Positions 51,301-63,966 of a stretch of DNA of 64,000 nucleotides are shown here, piece by piece. Source of the DNA: Brachypodius melanocephalos (taxonomy: Eukaryota; Chordata; Aves; Passeriformes; Pycnonotidae); NCBI GenBank assembly GCA_013398615.1, contig VZSR01003807.1, positions 35,523,175 through 35,587,174 of the forward strand. The letters run 5' to 3'. The notes under the pieces are model-generated. The model saw only the letters and a list, made by a program, of their open reading frames with translations. It was not told where the DNA came from and made no database searches. The translations under genes and the position numbers were made by a program. Each line of letters opens with the position of its first letter. Within the stretch, counting starts at the first letter, position 1.

Positions 51301-51699
51301 AATCTACTGCTAGGCAGGACTTTTTCTAAGACAGAGTCGAGAGTCTGAACACATACATTTCCCAATAGATAGTGGGTTTGCACAGGAGATATGATGAGCT
51401 ATGGCAACATAAAGATATATAAAAGTAGAAACTGGGAATGGGTAACAATCTTTTGTAATGCATGAATTTCAGACCTCCTTATCACATTTGTATGAGCTAG
51501 AAATAAGATAGTTAAGACAAAGTTTTCTTTAGCAATTTTTTTTTTGTTCTAAGCTTCTTCAGTTAAGTTGCCTGTTACAGATAATGAGTTTTGAATATAT
51601 CTTTAAGAAGGAAGCTATAAAAATTGTGTAATTATATGCCACAAATTGACTTGTCTGAATCAACACACACAAGTAACTGAGGGCAACCATCAAACCACA
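45376..51699. other. Unique sequence without recognised genes
   Basis: No coding exon, RNA gene or transposon is recognised in 6.3 kb. Open frames reach 129 codons (48833-49222, minus) but include low-complexity runs from a poly-A tract at about 49188-49201 and have no recognisable domain. A perfect 12-bp tandem duplication lies at 46245-46268. Confidence 0.5.
46245..46268. repeat. Perfect 12-bp tandem duplication
   Basis: ACTCCTTGTTTA is present twice head to tail (46245-46256 and 46257-46268). No family is recognised, and this is a minor local duplication. Confidence 0.9.
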
Positions 51700-52033
51700 G
51701 CCAAAAAAAGTAGATTTATTTCATTACCTCCCTAGCAACGTTGGGCGTCAGAGACAGGCGGGAGAACAGGCTCCGTTCGGCTCAGCTGATCCTAGCACAT
51801 AGCAGGAAGAGTGTTGGGGATGGATCACTGCCTGCCTCACTGTGCAAAAAGCTTTGGACATGTCTGTGAGAGTGCGCTAACCCGCCACAGGAATGCTACT
51901 TCTCAAAACAGGCTACAATGCAAGGTTACAATGCAAGATGTAACCAAAAGTGTGTATTCTACCATCATCTTCATAAGGGGTTAAAAGCAGGTGGGGTGGT
52001 GTTCCTTATCTCCTTCATGACTCGTCCCTGATA
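51700..52033 (-). mobile_element. LTR-like segment, minus strand, CpG-rich
   Basis: Read on the minus strand, this segment ends near an AATAAA (plus-strand TTTATT at 51715-51720). It is preceded by CpG-rich text (GACGCCCAACGTTGC, GAGCCGAACGGAGCC, GGCGGGTTAGCGCACTC) that contrasts sharply with the CpG-poor unique DNA to its left. The CpG content suggests a relatively young insertion, since methylated CpG decays. An internal 13-bp near-perfect tandem repeat, G(C/T)TACAATGCAAG, occupies 51912-51937. It directly abuts the LTR at 52034. I infer an LTR or similar repeat from composition, the polyadenylation-type signal and context. The family is not recognised, and the ends are approximate. Confidence 0.45.
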
Positions 52034-52655
52034 ACTCCGGGGTGTGGTGGTGCATTTTTTAGTTAATCTGTTTCATATAGATCTATAGTCCAAGCCTTTA
52101 GTTGGGTGATGGGTTCTTGTCAATAGGGTGATGGGTGGTTCTATATTGTGTTGCTATGGTGACCCCGTTGTTTTCCCCTGCCTCTACAGAGTGTTCTTAA
52201 CTATCGTTGCCCTGTCCCTTTGTATCTCAGACAAAGGGATTTGTACCTGGCTTATTCACCACTTGCAGCATACGCCCTGGTAATTGGGAAATTCTAGGAA
52301 GACAATTGTCCGTTCTATAGATTCTGGACTCCCCTCCTCCTTCTATTCATTGGATTGTATTTCAGGTACACCTTTGGTTTCTAGGTAACTCCCTCAATGT
52401 CCCTAATTGGTCCCAAATTTGTATCTTCCCCTTTCCCCGCCCCAGTTCTTAAGGCAACGTTGAGCCCAGGAAAGTCACTTCTGCAGTGACCACCTGGGGA
52501 ATAAATCATCTTCTACTCCCACAGAAGTCTGCCTTTTTATTCTTCACCATTGCCATACTTCCACTTAAAACTCGGACCCACAAATCAGGATTATAAAAGT
52601 TGGTTCAGTAAAAGGGCTAGCCTGGAGGCAGCATCGAACCACTTTACCAGGGAAT
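52034..52655 (+). mobile_element. Solo LTR of an endogenous-retrovirus-like element, copy 2
   Basis: Aligns along its length with 39785-40405, with roughly three quarters of bases identical by eye and several indels. It begins TGTGGTGGTGCA at about 52038, carries AATAAA at 52500-52505, and ends with GGCAGCATCGAACCAC near 52641. Having two independently placed copies of the same 620-base unit in one 64-kb window shows a dispersed repeat. The layout (TG start, late AATAAA, no internal coding) fits a solo LTR. Copy 2 lies between two other LTR-like segments, so nesting is likely, but target duplications are not resolved. Confidence 0.7.
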
Positions 52656-53090
52656 ATCTTCTGCTAATGAGTCATGGAGATTCATAGCATGACTTATAAA
52701 ATTACATCATCCCATTGTGAAATGCTCTGCACAGGGGGAGGAACAAAGCATTCCTACCTGGCTGTAATCTGAGGTTGGAACACCATGAACTGCCTTATCT
52801 ACTGGATTCCCAGAGGACAAGAGCTGTGTAACCAGCACTGGACCTTCAGAGGAAGAGCAGATCCTTCTACAGGATCACCGCTTCAACAGAAACACATCTA
52901 CCACTTCAAGAGGACTGCAGCCACCATTTAATCAGACTGCTACCATTGCCCTGACCAACAGGGTGTCAGGTTATAGCCTGACTCTGTCAGTTTAAGCCAG
53001 TGTTTTCTGCCTTTATCTTAATTAACCTATTAAACTGTAATTCTGATTTGGAACCTCCCACTGATTTGTTTTCAAACTAGTACACAGGCA
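52656..53090 (+). mobile_element. ERVL-type LTR fragment
   Basis: Contains TATAAA at 52695-52700, a central region with GGAAGAGCAGATCCTTC, CTTCAAGAGGACTGC and CTGACCAACAGGGTGTCAGG, and an ATTAAA at 53029-53034. It closes in GGAACCTCCCACTGATTTG and ACTAGTACACA. This order and wording match my recollection of ERVL-type LTRs frequent in songbird genomes. Promoter-type TATAAA and a late polyadenylation-type hexamer about 330 bases apart fit an LTR. The 5' edge is unclear and may be cut by the neighbouring LTR. No retroviral coding sequence follows. Confidence 0.6.
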
Positions 53091-56000
53091 GAGGATGAAC
53101 ATGTCTACAACAGTAGGCATGAGAGGCATGGAGTTTTCCCATGCCAACATTTTTAGAATTCCCAGCTGCAAGGTCACTTTGAGGAAAACTGTTCCCTCCT
53201 CCTCCTCAAATTTTCCAGTTTTAACCCTTTCCTACCAACACTTCTGGAGGCAGATTTAAAGAATATGAACCTTCTGGTAATTATTTTGTCTGAATAATTT
53301 ATCTGGTAGTTCAGTATTCACTTTCAATGCTAAAGATCACCAGTGTGAGATATTAAAGATTGTTATTTGTTCTAATTTGCCCTGAGATGTCCCGGCAATA
53401 AAACAAATTTAAGGGGCATAAGGCTAGTTTAGGATCCAGTTGAGGCACTTTAGAAATGTGCCCTCTGACAAGCACCATCAAGCTTCAAATAAGCCCCAAA
53501 ATGTATCAGGGTATCCCTTGTAAATGCTCTGTTAGCATGTTTAGCTTACTTCTGAATTTACAACCAACGAAGTCAAGATGCAGAGCCTGTGCCTGCTCTC
53601 AGCAGTAGACTTAACAAGAGATACAAAACATTGGACAGGGAAAAGGGTAAATTCCCTTCACCCTGGCTGTTGAAGCTGCACTGGGCAGTTGTGTGGGCAC
53701 GGCTGAAAGATCAGGAAGAAGAACCTTGCAAAAAAATTAATGTTCTGATTTAGCTAAATATTCCCTTTGCCTTCAATATCAAGTTCAATACCTTGCAGAA
53801 TAACGGGAGAATGGCATTTAACGGCCAAGACCTCACTTTTTAAGCTTGATGTGTCTGTGTTAGGTGACTGAATTAGCTGACCTTTAAATCTTCCCCCATA
53901 CATAGATATTGAGTCACCTTGGATCCTGCAGATGCTTATGATAACAACTGTAAAATTTCACAAAGAAAGAAACAACATCTTTAGATTCCCATTCATTATT
54001 CTTCATTCCCACCTGTCATCCTCAGTCCTTTAGCCTTTAGGATATCACTACCCATCTACTTCTCAGGATACCCTTTTGGGTGATGAATTAAGCTCCCTGA
54101 CCAGAAGAGTACAGTGTCATGTTGCTGCTCAAAATAAAGATTGTTTTGATGAGGTGTAGTTTGTCTCAGAAACAGAAAGAAAGCACTGTTCAATCTCATG
54201 GAAGAGGACCATGGCAATGGGGATATCTTCAGGGAAGGTGAAAGTGTGTCCGTTCCTGCTCTTTCAGTCCATGCCACTAGTTATTTCTTCTGGATGGGTA
54301 AACAGGTCATGAAACAGTGTCCTTGCCTGTGACAAGCAGGCATGGTAAATGTTTTAGAGGTTCACGCACATATATTTGTTATGAACTCTTGTTGTGTGAT
54401 CTTTGGCAACTGCCAAATGTTTAGTTTACTGAATAAGAATAAAACTGCAGAAAACATCTTCAATTTCTTTTTTTCTTTAACTGTCTCAAAAATCCCAATA
54501 GTTTTCGCATTTGAATGAAGTTTCTTGACAGACATATGGTCATAACAGAGAAATGATTTTAGTCAGTAAAGCCCTAAGCTAAGCCCAAAATAATTTCATC
54601 ATTTGTAAATCATTGTCACTCGAATGTTTTCTCAATATGGCTTAATTATAATTCAACACAATGTAAAGCTTCTGGGAAAAGACCTCCATTAAAAGGTACT
54701 TCCTGGGAAAAGTGGGAAATCGAGAGCTCTCAGCTAGCATTGCACTTTATTATTATGTATAATTCTTCTGCACCACTGAACATCTGCTAATAAATTTGAT
54801 TCAAGTTTCCATGATAGCTTTTATCCTCATCCTTCAATCTCTGCATGAGCTTGTATCTGATGAGAGTTGACATTATTTACTTATTGCTGAGAATTCTTAT
54901 CCTATTAACAATTTAGCCCATAAAGTCATCAGGTAAATTAAAGTGTTTATAAAGATCTTCCTTCTCCGATTTTGAAAATTAAGCAATAATCTTGATTTAG
55001 AAGAGAATTTCTGTAGATTCCCTGGAAGCAAACTGACAGATGGTCACCTTGGCAGTATGCTGCAGCAGAGCAACCATATACTTATTGAGAGTTTCTGATG
55101 CAGAAGGTGATCAAGAGCATCAGAAGCTATTACTTTTTACTTCAAGGTTTGTCAATCTTCTTTTTCTTTGTGCCTCCACATATATAGATAAGGTAAACCC
55201 AGATCAAATATAAAAGTTCCTTTGAACAAGTACAGATCTGTCATATTGATTTGGTGTTTGACTTTGTTCCATGTGCTATAGCTCTTTTCCATGTGGTTAG
55301 ACCACAGAATTGAGGGTTCAGGTTTCATAAGTCCATTCTGAGATCTTCCTCTGAATCACTGTCTGGCCTTTTCAGGAGTCACTAAGATCAAACTTATCAG
55401 AAATGCTTACCAATGTTTCTATTTAAGCCAAGCGTTTATTTGTGCCAAGTTTGAAACACCCACAACGGGTGAATCCTCTTAATGTTCCTGGCCCTTATCT
55501 CTGCGTGTGTCTCTTCCTCTTAAAACTGCAATAAAAATTACTCATTTTGTATGGTTATGTGACATAAGAATTTTAAATCTCTCAGAAAGGCTTAGTAGGA
55601 AGGTTATAATATAAAAGCAGAATTCTGGGTTTATACATGATAAAAGGGACTATTACTAAACCAGAAGTAGTGAGCTAACAGGAAATACTATATTTGTCTC
55701 CAGATATTTATGGTACAGAAGATCAGCATACACATAGGAAAGGGCAAACAGCGTCATCTGAGTTCTGCTTGTCCAAAAGTGCATCAGGAACAGGTAGGCA
55801 GGGATACTACGGAGCCAGGTGAAACAGACATACACTCACCTGTGACTCAGCCAGAAGGGAAATTCCCAGCCAAGAAGAGTGAAAACATTTCCATCCTCCT
55901 TGCAGCTTCTCGTCCTTTTAAAAGAGGAACAAACTTGTGCAAGAATTGCAAAGGGAGATTTCTTTTCATCCTACAAATTTATTTCATGGATTCTCTAGCT

Positions 56001-57747
56001 TTCACTATAAGACCATTCAAAAACCTTAATTATGTTACATAAAATAATCATGTAACACTGCTGGAGCTACAGTACTTACCATGTCATGAAGCACAAAAAT
56101 TTAATTGGCCTGCACCATTGTCAAAAAACTTGTTATTTGAAGTACTGCTGGAAAGGTAATGCGTGGATTGCAGTATGATAGAGCACAATTCAGCTTTTGT
56201 TATGTTTTCTTTTTCTGTTTTCATTTTCAATTGCTTAGACTTCCTTTTGCAATACTCTTATACTCTTTTCAGATTATTTTGCAGAACTGATACTTTTGAA
56301 ACATGGAAGAAAAATGTCAGCTGCACTGTTGGAGTATGCATTCCCTATGGCCTCTGAGACAGGTAATTCAGCCATTCTGTCCAGCATACATATGTACATA
56401 TGCAATTTTCTTTGTCTTAGTAACTTGTTGCAATCATCATTATTTTATAGCCCTCCTTGGGATTGCATTGCTATACCAATATTATCAAATTCGTTTTATA
56501 GGATGAATTGAGCCTAAAACTGTTTTACTCTTTAAAATGAATATAGGAATAAAGATCAGCAATAATTTGAGATTTTGTTCATTGCTGTTGCTTAATTCTA
56601 TATTTGAGATCAATGCATATTCCACTTAATAATAACTAGCCATGTCAGAAATTAAGAATCTGTCTGCTCTGAATCTATTTGTACTTTACATTGTCCACAT
56701 GGACCCCACTGCTCCTGGAATCACCTTTCATGTAGAGGTTGTAGGCTTTGTTTGACCTTTTGAATAAAGTGAATATTATTGCAAGTTGTCATAAGAGGTT
56801 TGGATATAGTAATTTTATGAACTTTCTTCATTTGTAGTTTAAACCATTTTGCTTTTTGTACTATGCTATACCTTTCTGGTGCATAAATACTTCAGACTGG
56901 TTTGATAACCTGTAAATTAAGCATCAGCATTATTAATCAGCCCACATTCAATGCTGGCTCCATTATGTTTTAGAATTAAAGCATACCCACAGAGCTTACT
57001 CCTCCAAATTTTTTTCCAGATCTGGAGTGATTCGCAAGGTTTCATAGTTGGACTTCTTCAAATGAAACTGCAGCTAGAAGGACCTGTCTCTAGTGAGTTT
57101 GATTTCTTACTACTTTACTCCTGTGGGTAATTACACTGATGCAAAGCACAAATACTACTTAATCAGAATAATAGTATTCTATATGCAGTTTGGACTTGGG
57201 TACATTTTTATCCATGCAAAGTAATGAGTATTCTGATCCTTCTTTCCTTGATGAAATTCAAAGAATACACTGAAAACACTGATTTTCTTAATAGTAGCTC
57301 CTGGCTTGGTGATGTACTCTGTTTATTGCAAAATTAAATTCTGGTTTATCATGTCAAAGGATAGGAAAGGAAAGGCTGATGATCTGCAATTATTTACACT
57401 CCTATGAAAAAGTTTAATATATTTAGTGTCAGAAGTTTTTCCACTAAAATTTCTGTGATGATTTTAGCTATTCTGCACTATTTCAGTTGCATAGGGCATT
57501 GAATTGATGGAATATAATTGTCCTGGCTAAGTGCAAAGAGTTAAACATTATCTAGAATGACCCTTTTCTCAAATACAGACTGTTTATTTAAATTTGTTGA
57601 AAAGTGAAAATGGAGGACTTATGAAGGAACAATCCCTTTTATTTACACATCTGGCATCCTGGAAATCATTTACTAGTAACTACAAGCAATTATGATAAAA
57701 ATGCCATTTAGGAAAGTTTCGAGTAGTAATGATAATGAAGCAATGAA
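53091..57747. other. Unique sequence without recognised genes
   Basis: No gene or clear repeat is recognised. Frames such as 55710-56042 (110 codons, plus) lack recognisable domains. Short T- and A-rich low-complexity patches occur. A stretch around 57095-57150 faintly resembles the old TTGATTTC-type dispersed repeats noted elsewhere but is too degraded to call. Confidence 0.5.
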
Positions 57748-57835
57748 ATAGATTGTCTGGGGATATTGTGGATTCTCCACTACTGGAGGTCTTTAAGAAT
57801 AGGTTAGGCAAACATCTGTTTGGAATATCAGCACA
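57748..57835 (+). mobile_element. Old CR1-type LINE 3' fragment
   Basis: This short stretch includes GATTCTCCACTACTGGAGG and TCTTTAAGAATAGGTTAGGC followed by AAACATCTGTTTGGAAT. It is the familiar tail of the reverse-transcriptase region of CR1-type elements (the equivalent of PSLEVFKNRLGKHL), widespread in reptiles and birds. The local translation SPLLEVFKNRLGKHLFGISA fits. Only about 90 bases remain, with no octamer tail visible, so it is an old relic from a different lineage than the other CR1 copies here. Confidence 0.7.
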
Positions 57836-60800
57836 GACAGTTCAGCAAGGAGGTAAAACCATAGCAAAGTGCCTTTGCTTAAGGTCACAGACTGCCCCAA
57901 CACAAGCAAAAATAGAGGTTGCAGTTCCACAGTACAAAATGGGACCAGCTGCATGGACACTCTCCAGGTCACTGACAAAATCTCCACATGCAACAATTTT
58001 TCTCTGACATGTAGAATGATTAAGCAATGACAGTAGCTCCATGGGTATGCACTTTACGTAGTGTGAAGGGTTTTTTGCTACATACTGAAGTCCTTGATCT
58101 GCACAGGGATCTGGGGAGGCACACTGCTGCCATGCTGAGGTAACAAAGGAGGACGGTTCTGCTTCCTCTTCTCTGTTCTCTCTTTTAAAAAGCAGCCCAG
58201 CTTGCTGCCCTGGCTGTCAGACTGAGTACTTCTTCCAGGTCATCACTTTTATAAAATATGCAAGAGCATGTTAACAAGAGCAGTAATCCAGCAAAGTATT
58301 CGTATGAATAATTAAACTGAAACTACAGTTGTCAGAAACACGAGCAAGGTACATGTTGTTCATTATTACCTATGCGTTTCCCCTTCACCTCCTGGGGTAC
58401 TTGCTAATTTGATATTCCTTACTCTCTCCATTTCCAGACTCACCCCAAAACAGCCAGCTGATGCACATTGTGGGCACAAATCATATCACTGATGACATTA
58501 TTCAGTAGAAAAGTGAGGCTGGGAATGCTTTCTGAAAGGCTGAGCATTGTGCTACCATGTAAGAGGGGACACATCCCTTTGCACTGCAGACTACAGCTAC
58601 AATTTTTCTTTTGGGTGCAACCTAAGTCTTTTGGGTTTTTGTCCTGTTCAGTACAAACCTAGAGAAGGCAAATCAGGGTGGATAAATCAGGCTCTGGGTT
58701 GGGGGAAGTTCCTCTCTACTGCCAACAGAAGATGCCTAAGCAAAGTTCAGTCTCATTAAGCAGGAAGGGCTGTGTAGTTTTACGAAGAGTTTAGCTACTA
58801 GTGTTTAAATAGTACGGTATGAGCCACTGCCTCACGTTTCTGCTCCTGCACCGTCATTCCTTTCCTCAGCCATCTTGTATTCACTTAGGCTCATGTGGTA
58901 CCAGGTTAATAGGGTGATGCAAATTAAACTTCTTCATTTAAAGCTGGTCAGTTTCAACAGGTCATTATCTGCCCACCAAAGACCATACCAAATATGTGCT
59001 CCATCACAAGCAGGAATGCAGGTAAAGACCCGCTGGCAGAAAGGTGGAGAAAGAACAAAACTTTAAAATTTGTCAAGTTAGAGCATTTTCCTCCTTGGAT
59101 TAATTCCAAAACTTCCAGTTATTATTCCGTATGGCCCATATATCTGCTTTCTGTATGCTTTTTAATCACTAATGAAATTGCCTTGGTCAAATGCCTGTAA
59201 TTCAGACTCATTGCATCAGACCAAGCAGCTTAATTCTCATCAGTGAATCTCAACTCCACAGAAATTTCACTGAAGTCATTCCAGCTGTAAAAATGTTGTG
59301 GGAGAAGAATTAAATTCTGTCGTAAATTACTGATTTATTTACTGTGTACAAACTTTAAGGCATTTATTATTTATAGATACAGAGGTAGAAAATATCCACT
59401 TTCTGTTTATTTTGGGGAAATTGGGATCATGTTATTATTTGCTTGGTCAAATATAATCTGTGATTCCACTCAACAAACAATACAAGGGGGATAATTTAGA
59501 AGTTTTTTCACAAAGTTTATTTAATATGGAGAGGCTCATTATCTTTGACCAGTGCCTTGCAAGCATTTTTCCTAATTTTATCTAATATTGTTGATTTAAT
59601 TGGGAAAAGTCACTCTAAAGCAATGACATTTTTCTTGCATGCTTTTTCAAAAAACCCAAATAATGTAATTAAGACTATGCAAAGCAAAGGAAAAACAACA
59701 ACATAATCACCACAAAAGTGAAACCAGCAAAAAAAAAAATTCAATGCCCAAGCAGAACAAAGGCATGTGCATGTCTGCAATAAAAAATCGACACAGTTAA
59801 TGTACAGGTAGGTGTCCTGAAGATGATCTAATTTAAAAAAAAATTACATTATGAAGGCCTGAGGTGGGAAAAAATAAAGGAAGAAGGGAAGGACAGAATG
59901 AAGGGGGTGTTCTTACTCCCAAAGGATTATTCATAACATCACTTTTATCTCAATAGTTTTTTAAGATTTCTAGTTAAAAATGGGTCATTGGCTTAGTGGA
60001 ACATGACTGAAGAGGAGGTAAAAGGTGCTGAAATCTATTTCTGTGTTATTAATACTACAAATAAGAAAAAAAAATCACCTTCATTTCAAGTGTTTTCAGC
60101 AAATTATGATATAAACCAGGAAAAAAACTCTGTGGACTCAGTGGGCAATGGATCAAGCCTCTAAACTTGAAGCCACTGGCAGCTCTCATCAGCAAAGTTA
60201 GGTCTTTTGAATCCTCAGAGTTTATGCCAACAGTGGTTGCTGCTGTGCTGTCACCTGTACCTGCCAGTAGCTCTTCTTGGAGGGAGAAGAAAGGACTCCT
60301 ACTTAGATTAGATTAAAGATACCATGAAAAAGGAATTGGTATGAACAGCTTCAAGATACACAAGCCTTTTTCTGCCTTTGTAAACTACAGGACTTTTGAA
60401 TGGCATTAGACAGTTGAATAGTGAGCCAGAACAGACATAGTGGTTTTCTTTTTACGCAAAGACCTAAGAAAAAGCTTTTCCCATCAAAACAGAAGCACAA
60501 GAAAAGATGCAGAGTATTTTGTGTGTCATCTATAAATACAAGATTTGTCTTCCCATCTTCAATGTGTTAGGAAAATGGAAACGTGACCATTTTGTGAGCA
60601 CAGAGTAAAGATGCCAACATGACTTCTCTCAGTTAGAAAACATCTTTTTGTTATAATATGGACTAAGGCCAACAGTCTAACCCGCTGAAATCCAGGGTAC
60701 AGTTGTCATCAAGGGACTGTAGAAAAAGAACAGCAAGAAAATATTCTCTGACCTAAAGTAGGTCTTGAGTGCTAGGAAAGAAGGAAACTCCTTTAATCAT

Positions 60801-61580
60801 GTCATTGTGTTTAGTCTATGTAATTAATCTCCAAACCATGTTCGGTTATTGCTAAAAATAGTATTTATGTACAAGCATAGGTAGAAACAATAATTTAGGT
60901 ATATTTAAAAGAAAAATAAGTAAATTTTAAAAATTCAAAATTTCACTTTTGTTTCAATTCCTCTGCCAAGAATATAAATAATATAATATTCAAAAACTTA
61001 TTTTTTGTTAGTAAGACTCCAACAGTAAACATACTTTGTTGATCTGTGTAGGGCAAGAGGTGAAATCACAGAATGTGAAAAGTCCACTCTTTTAATTTAT
61101 TTTTGTTCTTATGGCATCTTCATCTCTATTAAGGTCGAGGTCTTGGTCCTTGTGTACCTGAATAGTGCATGAAGGAGATGTCAGTGTCTCTACATTGTTC
61201 ATGTATGTGCATGTAGTCCTTGGCAGTTTGACACCCTTTCATGCCCTAGGACATATTGTACAATACATATACAGCAAAAAGACAGAAATATATGCACAGA
61301 AAGCAATATACCCTTGATCATTTTACTAAATTGGTTGTTAACAGCAGAAACAGAGACTTGGAAGAAAAATGGTCACGTCAAATGATCATTTTCAGAAACA
61401 TTTCAGTGTGCAGTGACTAGTTCTCTGTCTGGATTGTGCCTGACTGCATGTACAGGGTCAGGTAGTCACCATATGTTCTACTAACAAGGCAGATTACAGA
61501 AGAAAAGAAAAACAGAAGCTTTTATATAGAGAGAATTATCAAGAAATTCTCCTAAAAATAAAAGAAAATATTTCCTCATT

Positions 61581-61611
<31 letters not shown>

Positions 61612-61929
61612 TTCAATCCTGGTTTTAACCTTTTTTTTTTCCTTTGAAAGAAATACTCTCTTATATTGCTTTTCTGAAATGCCAGTAGAATTTTTGGATT
61701 TTTCAAATACTAAAACCTATTATTTCAGTTAGTACTCTACATTTAGCTATATTCTACTTAGAATGGAATTTCCACAAACCCTTGACAAGCAACACAGAGA
61801 AACAGCTTCTCCATCTACAAACTGAACTTATTTGTTTGTCTTTACATAATATTGAAAGCTTCATTAGAGCACCAGATTTTGCTGTTGCCCAGATTGTGGA
61901 AGACCACAGCGATTCAATTGTTTTATCAT
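57836..61929. other. Unique sequence without recognised genes
   Basis: No exon, RNA gene or transposon is recognised in 4.1 kb. A purine-rich low-complexity stretch lies at about 59860-59910. A TTTA microsatellite occupies 61579-61613. Open frames are 63-84 codons and look random. Confidence 0.5.
61579..61613. repeat. (TTTA)n microsatellite
   Basis: A pure TTTA tetranucleotide run of about eight to nine units. It is typical of slippage and probably length-polymorphic. Confidence 0.9.
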
Positions 61930-62118
61930 GTAGTCAGAGAATCACAGAATGGATCAGGTTGGAAGGTATCACAGTCGATCATCTGGTCCAACCTCCCTGC
62001 TCAAGCAGGATCATCCTGGAGCACATGGCACAGCACTGCAGATGGTCCTTGAATATCTCCAGTCAGGGAGACTCCACGATATGTGTGGCCAATCTGTTCC
62101 AATGCTCGGAACAAGGAT
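61930..62118 (-). mobile_element. CR1 LINE 3' end fragment
   Basis: The plus strand begins CAGAGAATCACAGAATGG, the reverse complement of the CR1 octamer tail. It continues with GGTTGGAAGGTATCACAG, TGGTCCAACCTCCCTGCTCAA and CCAATCTGTTCCAATGCTC, the standard reverse-complemented CR1 3' end. Only about 190 bases are present. The small frames across it (up to 122 codons) read antisense through the element and are not genes. Confidence 0.92.
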
Positions 62119-63964
62119 TGAATTTTCAGGCATTTGCCTGTATTACTTAATTTGAAACTTCCACAACACAGAGTCCAGGACCTGAAATACTGTCCCTGGC
62201 CTCCTTAAATAAAGGGAAATAAGTGGTTTAGGGCACAATATACCTGAAAGATTTTAGACAACTTCTTTAGCATGAAATGGACTGCACCTTGGAAGCACCT
62301 TGACTAGATAGAAGAGAAGTCTGAGGAGAGTAACTAGGGTGCCAATCTTTGCTGTCTAGAAGGTCATGTAGATCCCACCACCGATATCTAAAAAAAGGTA
62401 GGTGTATAATCTAAAGTAATGTATATACCCAAAAGCCATCTGTTTTATATCAATGTGTGGGGGAAGTTATGTGCTTTCTGGAAATGCTATGTTCTTTTTA
62501 TTGATTTTCAGCTCAAATAACTTCATCCCTCTAAAAAACTTAACCAGTATATAGAATTATCTAAGCCACTTTATAGTCTCAAAATAGGAATTCCCAAATA
62601 TCTCAGTAGTTCAGAGAGATAGGATGAGTCAATTTCTGTACGTGACATTCTCTTCATGGGCTTTAGATGAATTGCCAAAATTATGCTGAAAATAAATCTC
62701 AAATTTTAGATGACTGCAATTATATTTTTATATATAGTGGCCTAAGTATACAGGTTGCACAAAAATAAAACTTTTCCTAATTGAGTTCAGTATTTTCATT
62801 AAGGCTTTGATGAAAAAGACAATTTTTAGACCACCCCTTCTGTGACCCATTATTCAGGCTGATTATTAACCATTTCAGTGAATTGTGTTCCAACTTCACG
62901 CTACTTTCAGATTTGATCTGATCCTCGTACTTGTTTGGTCTTATAGAACAAACCAAACAATCATAATTTTTCAGATTGTGTGTACTATAGAATAGGAATG
63001 TGCTTGAATGTCCATATATGCATATGCAATTAAGTCCTGCAAAAAGTTTTCTTTTCTACCAGGGCTCAGTCAGTCATGCTGTTATGCTGATCATCCTCTT
63101 AATGGTTACAATGTCCAAACATTGTGCACATTATATCCTTCCCATGAAAATGATTAGGCACATGTAATTTGGCACGTTCTCAGAGCAATGATTAGACTGC
63201 TCAAGAGCATTATTAGAAAGGTGAAAACAGAGTCATCCATCATCCCAAGTGTATCATGTTTACCACAGTTTCTAAACAGCTGGACCTGGGACAGGAGGTT
63301 AAGCAGGTTCTGCTTTTGATTTCTGTTATCTTCCTGTCATGCTGCTCATGCTGATCAAACAGTGAATATCTTTTTGATTTCAAGTTTTAGTTTTGTAGTT
63401 CCCCATATTTCTTCAGAATACTCAGGTAGGCTGCTTCAAAAACTTTTTTTGCCAGAAAGACAGCTCTTTTCTCTTCTGTTCTTTCTGCATCTATTATTAA
63501 TAAATCAATGTTCTAAATATATAGTCCATTATTAATGAACTTGCTTTCCTATGCTGCATTGCTTATGCATTCCATACTTACAGTGTTTATGTACGTATGG
63601 AACCTTCTAACTTCATTCCATTTACCTGTTTTGGGGTTTACATTTGTACTGAATCCTGACTTGGAACCAGAACAGTAACTGGTGTCATTAAATTTTGGAA
63701 CACCTAGACCAAAAAAATGCCCTAATGTAGGTGCATGTTAGGCAGTACATGCATTGGCAAATCGCATGGGGCAATAGTTGTGTACTGTCTGTGGAATGAG
63801 ACAGTTGTTAACAAAGACTTGAGATCCATCCCACACATGTTCTCTGGCAGGGGAATTACTTCAGACTAGGTCTCATATGGGTAGTATTAGGGAAATGTCC
63901 ATTTGTGGCTGAAGTCTATTAACTTCATCCATACCTCCATCACATTCTCCAGCTTAGCTTCAGA

Positions 63965-63966
<2 letters not shown>
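62119..63966. other. Unique sequence without recognised genes
   Basis: No gene or repeat is recognised in these 1.8 kb. The sequence is AT-rich and ordinary, and leads directly into the terminal poly-A run. Confidence 0.5.

Noticed and set aside
40406..52033. Possible provirus bounded by the two related LTRs
   Set aside because: No gag, pol or env homology is visible between them. A CR1 and unique sequence occupy the interval, and the two LTRs are too diverged to be a recent pair.
61782..62150. A 122-codon plus-strand frame
   Set aside because: Most of it reads antisense through the CR1 3' end at 61930-62118, and the rest is unrecognised.
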